Part shown: piece by piece, positions 61,016 to 64,000 of the stretch
How the letters are laid out: every line of letters starts with the position of its first letter
Numbering within the stretch: position 1 is the stretch's first letter
IMG/VR virus record: IMGVR_UViG_3300043446_003193
Location: 145,444-209,443 of that record
Source: a virus
Direction: 5' to 3' (one strand)
Length of the DNA stretch: 64,000 nt
Program-made: the position numbers and the translations under genes
Notes under the pieces: generated by a model
What the model saw: the letters and a program-made list of their open reading frames with translations, nothing else
What the model was told of the DNA's origin: nothing
Databases searched by the model: none

Positions 61016-61192
61016 TTATCGGTTAATTCTTACTAGCTCATTTACTCTTTCAATGATTTTTCTACTATCATCAATAATTAAACTAGCATCTGATGGTGTT
61101 AATTGTTGTGCACCTTTAATTCCGTTTTGTAAAACTCTTAATTTTCCATCTAAAGACTCTAATAAAGTCTGTATTTTTTCGTTGTATATCAT
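61016..61192 (-). CDS. Small helical protein (58 aa)
   Basis: ATG at 61190-61192, TAA at 61016-61018. The protein (MIYNEKIQTLLESLDGKLRV, then LTPSDASLIIDDSRKIIERV) is two amphipathic helices. It lies one base before the membrane protein, behind an ATATTTATT box and the terminator that closes the Hsp20 gene. No family is recognised. The frame is short, but its start, end and tight fit with the next gene make it likely to be real. Confidence 0.75.
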   Translation of the reverse strand: MIYNEKIQTLLESLDGKLRVLQNGIKGAQQLTPSDASLIIDDSRKIIERVNELVRINR

Positions 61193-61195
61193 AGT

Positions 61196-61204
61196 AATAA
61201 ATAT
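61196..61204 (-). promoter_or_regulatory. Putative late promoter box (ATATTTATT) for 58-aa gene
   Basis: ATATTTATT three bases before the ATG at 61192, just after the terminator at 61212-61246. It would drive the 58-residue and membrane genes late. Confidence 0.55.
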
Positions 61205-61211
61205 TTTTAAA

Positions 61212-61246
61212 TAAAAAAAGGTAGAAGTAATGACCCTTCTACCTTT
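61212..61246 (-). terminator. Rho-independent terminator after Hsp20 gene
   Basis: On the minus strand AAAGGTAGAAG and CTTCTACCTTT form a perfect 11-bp stem with an eight-base loop, followed by a T run. It lies 24 bases after the Hsp20 stop and directly downstream of a promoter-like site. Confidence 0.88.
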
Positions 61247-61247
61247 G

Positions 61248-61278
61248 TAATATACGAAAAATAACTGAATTAACCAAC
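61248..61278 (-). promoter_or_regulatory. Host-type promoter-like site against terminator
   Basis: Minus strand: GTTGGTTAAT, 20-base spacer ending TTTTCG, TATATTAC. It overlaps the end of the Hsp20 gene, and its predicted start point falls in the terminator stem. A transcript from here would begin with the hairpin. Confidence 0.5.
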
Positions 61279-61662
61279 TTTAGGGGTTAATTTTTTTGGT
61301 TTGGACTCTTCCTTTCTTTCAATAGTAATCAATAGAATACCATTTTTGATTTCAGCTTTTGCCTTTCTACCATCAAAGTTTTTTCCAACTTGAACTCTTT
61401 CCTCAATATCCGAAATCAATTGATTAAAAGGATTTTCTAAGTCCTCTGTACTTTTTTTTGCTTTGATTTCAATCTTATCTTCAAAACAATTAATTTCAAT
61501 ATCCTTTGGGTCGTGTCCCAATACTGATAAAGCAATTGTAGCCGCTTCATCTTTAACATCTACTGCAAATTTGTTAGGAACATATGTTGTTGTTTTTGTT
61601 TGTTCCCAAATTGGACTGTTTGCCCATCTTTCTACAATTCTGTCAATCTCTGAATAAAACAT
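61270..61662 (-). CDS. Small heat shock protein (Hsp20 family)
   Basis: 130 residues with an alpha-crystallin domain from about residue 30: FAVDVKDEAATIALSVLGHD, then KIEIKAKKS, and near the end AKAEIKNGILLITIERK, which is the A-x-x-x-x-G-I-L hallmark. Small heat shock proteins hold unfolded proteins; T4-like cyanophages also carry one. The C-terminal tail is Lys/Pro-rich and lacks a clear I-x-I motif. It is followed by a strong terminator. No promoter of either class is seen in the 81 bases before it, so it may be read through from the HD gene. Confidence 0.92.
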   Translation of the reverse strand: MFYSEIDRIVERWANSPIWEQTKTTTYVPNKFAVDVKDEAATIALSVLGHDPKDIEINCFEDKIEIKAKKSTEDLENPFNQLISDIEERVQVGKNFDGRKAKAEIKNGILLITIERKEESKPKKLTPKVG

Positions 61663-61743
61663 AATTTTATATTTTTTGGTTAATAATACTCCATATAGTT
61701 CAATTACTATACCAAAGGATTATTTACGACAAATTGTCAGAAA

Positions 61744-62397
61744 TTATTTATTGTTTGTGTAATTTTGTCTTTCAATAATTGTACTCATATGGTCTGCCCA
61801 ATGCATAATATATTGAATGTTTGAACGAAGATATTTTGAAGTATCATACACTTTGAAATATTTTTCATTATCTTCATCATATAAACCATCTGTTAATTTA
61901 ATTCCAAAATATTCGTTTTCTGAAATAGGAATTTGGTAAAGAGATAGTGTGTACAAAGTTCTATCGGTGATTGCCATAAAGGAGTTTTTATCATTACGTC
62001 TATAAACCTCACCTTTATTTTTAATATGCCATTCGGAATCATTTGGTGCATAATGTAATTCTTCTTTTGTACCTAATTTACCTAAATCATGATGTAAAGC
62101 TACAAATACCAATTCCTCTTCAGTAAAATCACAAACACCACCTGCTTCTTCAAATGTTTTTTTCATTCTTAATGCATTCTTACATACATTAAAAATATGG
62201 TCAATATAACCACCAGTATATGCATTATGATAATTTAAGTTGCCGGATGCAGGAGATACTATTAAATTACCACCTAATTCGGTTTCGGAATACATATGGA
62301 GTAATTTCTCCAATCTATCACCTGTAAAATACTTTTTGAGAATACCGATAAAACGGTCATAATTAGCTTTTAATTCAGCTTCTGTCTTTTGTTTCAT
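61744..62397 (-). CDS. HD-domain phosphohydrolase-like protein (217 aa)
   Basis: Metal-binding steps of an HD domain are visible: GGYIDHIFNVCKNAL (His 67) and FVALHHDLGKLGTKEELHY (HD at 103-104), with a late HWADH. HD proteins cleave phosphate esters of nucleotides or nucleic acids; similar genes are common in large phages, with the substrate unknown. It has its own host-type promoter 30 bases upstream and is expected early or middle. The next gene is Hsp20, 81 bases on. Confidence 0.85.
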   Translation of the reverse strand: MKQKTEAELKANYDRFIGILKKYFTGDRLEKLLHMYSETELGGNLIVSPASGNLNYHNAYTGGYIDHIFNVCKNALRMKKTFEEAGGVCDFTEEELVFVALHHDLGKLGTKEELHYAPNDSEWHIKNKGEVYRRNDKNSFMAITDRTLYTLSLYQIPISENEYFGIKLTDGLYDEDNEKYFKVYDTSKYLRSNIQYIMHWADHMSTIIERQNYTNNK

Positions 62398-62427
62398 ACT
62401 TTTAGAGTTTAATCATTTTCAATACTC

Positions 62428-62458
62428 TAATATACGAAAAATTTTTGATATTACCAAA
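62428..62458 (-). promoter_or_regulatory. Host-type promoter for HD gene
   Basis: Minus strand: TTTGGTAAT, 20 bases, TATATTA, with TTTTTCG at the spacer end. It lies 30 bases before the HD start in the gap after the 105-residue gene. Confidence 0.7.
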
Positions 62459-62462
62459 TTTA

Positions 62463-62780
62463 TTATCTTAGTAATAAGTCCTTCTTAGTCAACAACTTAT
62501 AAAGGATTTCAACCTCTTCTTCGGTAGTTAATTCTGGTAAATCATCATCAAATAACCTCATAGTGAATATTGGATTATCGTTTTCATCAGCATACATGTC
62601 GGACTCTGATGAAAATAAAGTTGGTAGAGTTTCTAAATTTTTCATCTCATTTTCATCCACATCAACTAATGGAATAATATAATAATGAAAATTATCGTCT
62701 TCTTCGTTTACATCTATCCTGTGACATTTCCATTTATCAAAGCTGGCTTCTGTAATCGGTGTTTGTGGTACTATTATCAT
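62463..62780 (-). CDS. Small acidic hypothetical protein (105 aa)
   Basis: Acidic protein (many Asp and Glu, for example DVNEEDDNFHYYIIPLVDVD and LFDDDLPELTTEEEVEI) without Cys, membrane segment or recognised family. Its high negative charge recalls small phage proteins that imitate DNA or bind host factors, but there is no direct sign of this. A consensus Bacteroidota-type promoter stands six bases before the ATG, so it is expected early. Confidence 0.7.
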   Translation of the reverse strand: MIIVPQTPITEASFDKWKCHRIDVNEEDDNFHYYIIPLVDVDENEMKNLETLPTLFSSESDMYADENDNPIFTMRLFDDDLPELTTEEEVEILYKLLTKKDLLLR

Positions 62781-62785
62781 AATAA

Positions 62786-62817
62786 CAAATATAGTAAAAA
62801 TTTGTTACAAAAACAAA
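62786..62817 (-). promoter_or_regulatory. Bacteroidota-consensus promoter for 105-aa gene
   Basis: Minus strand: TTTG, 20 bases, TATATTTG, followed by TTATT and the ATG. Both boxes match the published Bacteroidota consensus (TTTG-N19-21-TAnnTTTG). The spacer lacks the GTAAT/TTTTCG elements of the other sites. Confidence 0.7.
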
Positions 62818-62819
62818 TT

Positions 62820-63659
62820 TTAATTATTAAACCAATCTCTTTGAATTTGTCTAACCATTGGCCATTCATTTGGATCATTGAAATCTTTTATTTTAGAGTG
62901 GTCAGTTCTAACTATGTTTTCAATTTCTTTCATAAAAATTCCGTACTTACTATGCAAAGGTTCGGTATATATAGCGGTTGGTTGTATACCATACTCTTCA
63001 AAAAATAAATTCATAATAACTCCAGGACCAAATCCCCATTCATATTTAATTGATTCTGGTTTTTTATAAAATTGTTGTTTTCTATAAAAATATAAATTAC
63101 TCGCTAAATCCATTACAAATGAAGAACCATAAAAAATAATATCATTGAAGTTTGTTAAACAATATTCTTCCGCCATCATTCCTTTGAATGTGGACATTAT
63201 TTCCATTGGGATTTTATTTAAAAGATATAATCTTCTATCATGATGTAAAGGATGGAATACCAAATCAAATCTACTTTTTACAACAATATCATATTCAAAA
63301 TTATTTTCAATTTCATATTCTCTTTTTATCTTCATTGATTGTTGAAATCCGTAGAATATAGCAAGTTGATAATCTTTATGTAAAAATGAATCACATTTTT
63401 TTGAATCAATTATATATTTTTTTGGTTTATAAGTATTTAATAAATTTTCAATTTCTTTTTTTTCTAAATCCCTTCTTATATAGTTTGAATTTCTAGTAGG
63501 TCTTTCTGTACTTTCATCCCAAGTATGAAAAAAATAATCTACTACAACCGAATCTTCAGAATTATTAATAAAACATTCTTCCCAAAATTTTTTTTGATTA
63601 TCGGCCGCCATTTCCCAATTTCTTATATGACCACTAAAACAAACAGCTATTCTTCTCAT
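62820..63659 (-). CDS. Predicted glycosyltransferase-like protein (279 aa)
   Basis: Begins RRIAVCFSGHIRNW, then VVDYFFHTWDES, KPKKYIIDSKK, YGFQQSMKIKREYE and YDIVVKSRFDLVFHPL. Such SGHIR/FHTWD/KSRFD proteins are common in phages and bacterial surface-sugar loci, and I read them as GT-A-like transferases; the SRFD step could be the metal-binding motif. Donor and acceptor are unknown. It overlaps the next gene by four bases (ATGA), so the two probably act together, perhaps on surface glycans. Confidence 0.65.
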   Translation of the reverse strand: MRRIAVCFSGHIRNWEMAADNQKKFWEECFINNSEDSVVVDYFFHTWDESTERPTRNSNYIRRDLEKKEIENLLNTYKPKKYIIDSKKCDSFLHKDYQLAIFYGFQQSMKIKREYEIENNFEYDIVVKSRFDLVFHPLHHDRRLYLLNKIPMEIMSTFKGMMAEEYCLTNFNDIIFYGSSFVMDLASNLYFYRKQQFYKKPESIKYEWGFGPGVIMNLFFEEYGIQPTAIYTEPLHSKYGIFMKEIENIVRTDHSKIKDFNDPNEWPMVRQIQRDWFNN

Positions 63660-64000
63660 AGTAATTTCTTTTTTCCGTATTCTAAATTATAATTAGACAT
63701 TTTTAATTTTTGATGTACACAAAATGTATATAAAGCTACGGTTGGATTTGTTATATTTGTTAATCTTTCAAATTCTTTTTTAAATCTTGAAAAGTTACTA
63801 ATAAAATTAAAAGATATAGAGCGAGATATTATTAATGAATATGATAATCCAGACTCTTTCATATTTAATCCTAAATTAACATCATCCGAATATATTTCAT
63901 GTTCATCTAATAAATTATTGATATAAAATTCATTAAACCAATTTTTAGAAAATTCTGATAATTTGTACTTATTTTCATTTATTATAAAAACAAGTTTATA
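63656..64000 (-). CDS. Glycosyltransferase-like protein, N-terminus beyond window edge
   Basis: The frame is open to base 64000 on the minus strand, so about 114 C-terminal residues are visible, ending NLEYGKKKLL. An internal Met at 63860-63862 is not the start. The DEHEIYSDDVNLGLNMKESG segment resembles the acidic D/E-D-V-x-L-G step of many glycosyltransferases, which supports a paired sugar-modifying function with the 279-residue gene. The call is tentative because only the end is seen. Confidence 0.55.
   Translation of the reverse strand, partial: YKLVFIINENKYKLSEFSKNWFNEFYINNLLDEHEIYSDDVNLGLNMKESGLSYSLIISRSISFNFISNFSRFKKEFERLTNITNPTVALYTFCVHQKLKMSNYNLEYGKKKLL

Noticed and set aside
1-64000. 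tRNA genes, integrase, attachment sites or insertion sequences
   Set aside because: The gaps are too short for tRNAs apart from 6882-7063, 34049-34158 and 61663-61743, and none shows a cloverleaf; no integrase or transposase motif was seen.

Overview
The window is one continuous, densely packed piece of a large T4-like contractile-tailed phage (myovirus). Every gene but one lies on the minus strand. It carries a recognisable T4-type morphogenesis set: terminase large subunit, portal, prohead protease, acidic core protein, major capsid protein, neck proteins gp13/gp14, tail completion protein gp15, and baseplate gp6, gp25 and a gp5-like hub. A gp55-like late sigma factor is also present. The DNA is strongly AT-rich. 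The host is probably a Bacteroidota bacterium: six promoter-like sites have the TTTG-N20-TATATTA/TATATTTG layout of that phylum, start codons are mostly A/T-rich without a good Shine-Dalgarno (SD) sequence, and the phage carries its own ribosomal protein bS21. No sheath, tube, DNA polymerase or host genes are in view.

Layout, left to right. 1-3915: virion and neck genes, including a gene cut by the left edge. 4015-6881: major capsid protein and core protein, with a terminator after the capsid gene. 7064-11238: prohead operon (protease, several small core-like proteins, a ferritin-like protein, an EF-hand protein) ending in a short bS21 gene. 11283-17102: portal, a Cys-module mosaic protein, terminase and two unknowns. 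17139-21224: a 1361-residue protein joining a HxGH nucleotidyltransferase, a HExxH metallopeptidase-like segment and a ligase-like KxDG domain. 21309-34048: adhesion locus with a GT7-type galactosyltransferase split by a LamG-like domain, a fibre ending in a Hint (intein-like) domain and a 2031-residue fibre ending in an S74 chaperone. 34159-39094: one plus-strand ribbon-helix-helix-like gene, a fused Mre11-Rad50 nuclease, a DnaG-type primase and a T7-type endonuclease I. 39125-56806: baseplate and tail-associated genes. 56849-62780: sigma factor, small membrane protein, peptide deformylase, a nucleotidyltransferase, UV endonuclease, membrane coiled-coil protein, Hsp20 and HD protein. 62820-64000: two glycosyltransferase-like genes, the second cut by the right edge.

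Regulation can be read from the DNA. A nine-base motif, ATATTTAT(A/T/G), stands 4 to about 145 bases before the first gene of 14 minus-strand transcription units and before the single plus-strand gene. It is the best candidate for the late promoter. A second class (TTTG, exactly 20 bases, TATATTA) stands before the UV-endonuclease operon that ends in the late sigma gene, before the primase and Mre11-Rad50 genes, before the HD gene, the 105-residue gene and the portal. The simplest model is a cascade: host-type promoters make the sigma factor, which then reads ATATTTAT. Some host-type promoters sit so close to the start codon that their mRNAs would be leaderless or nearly so.
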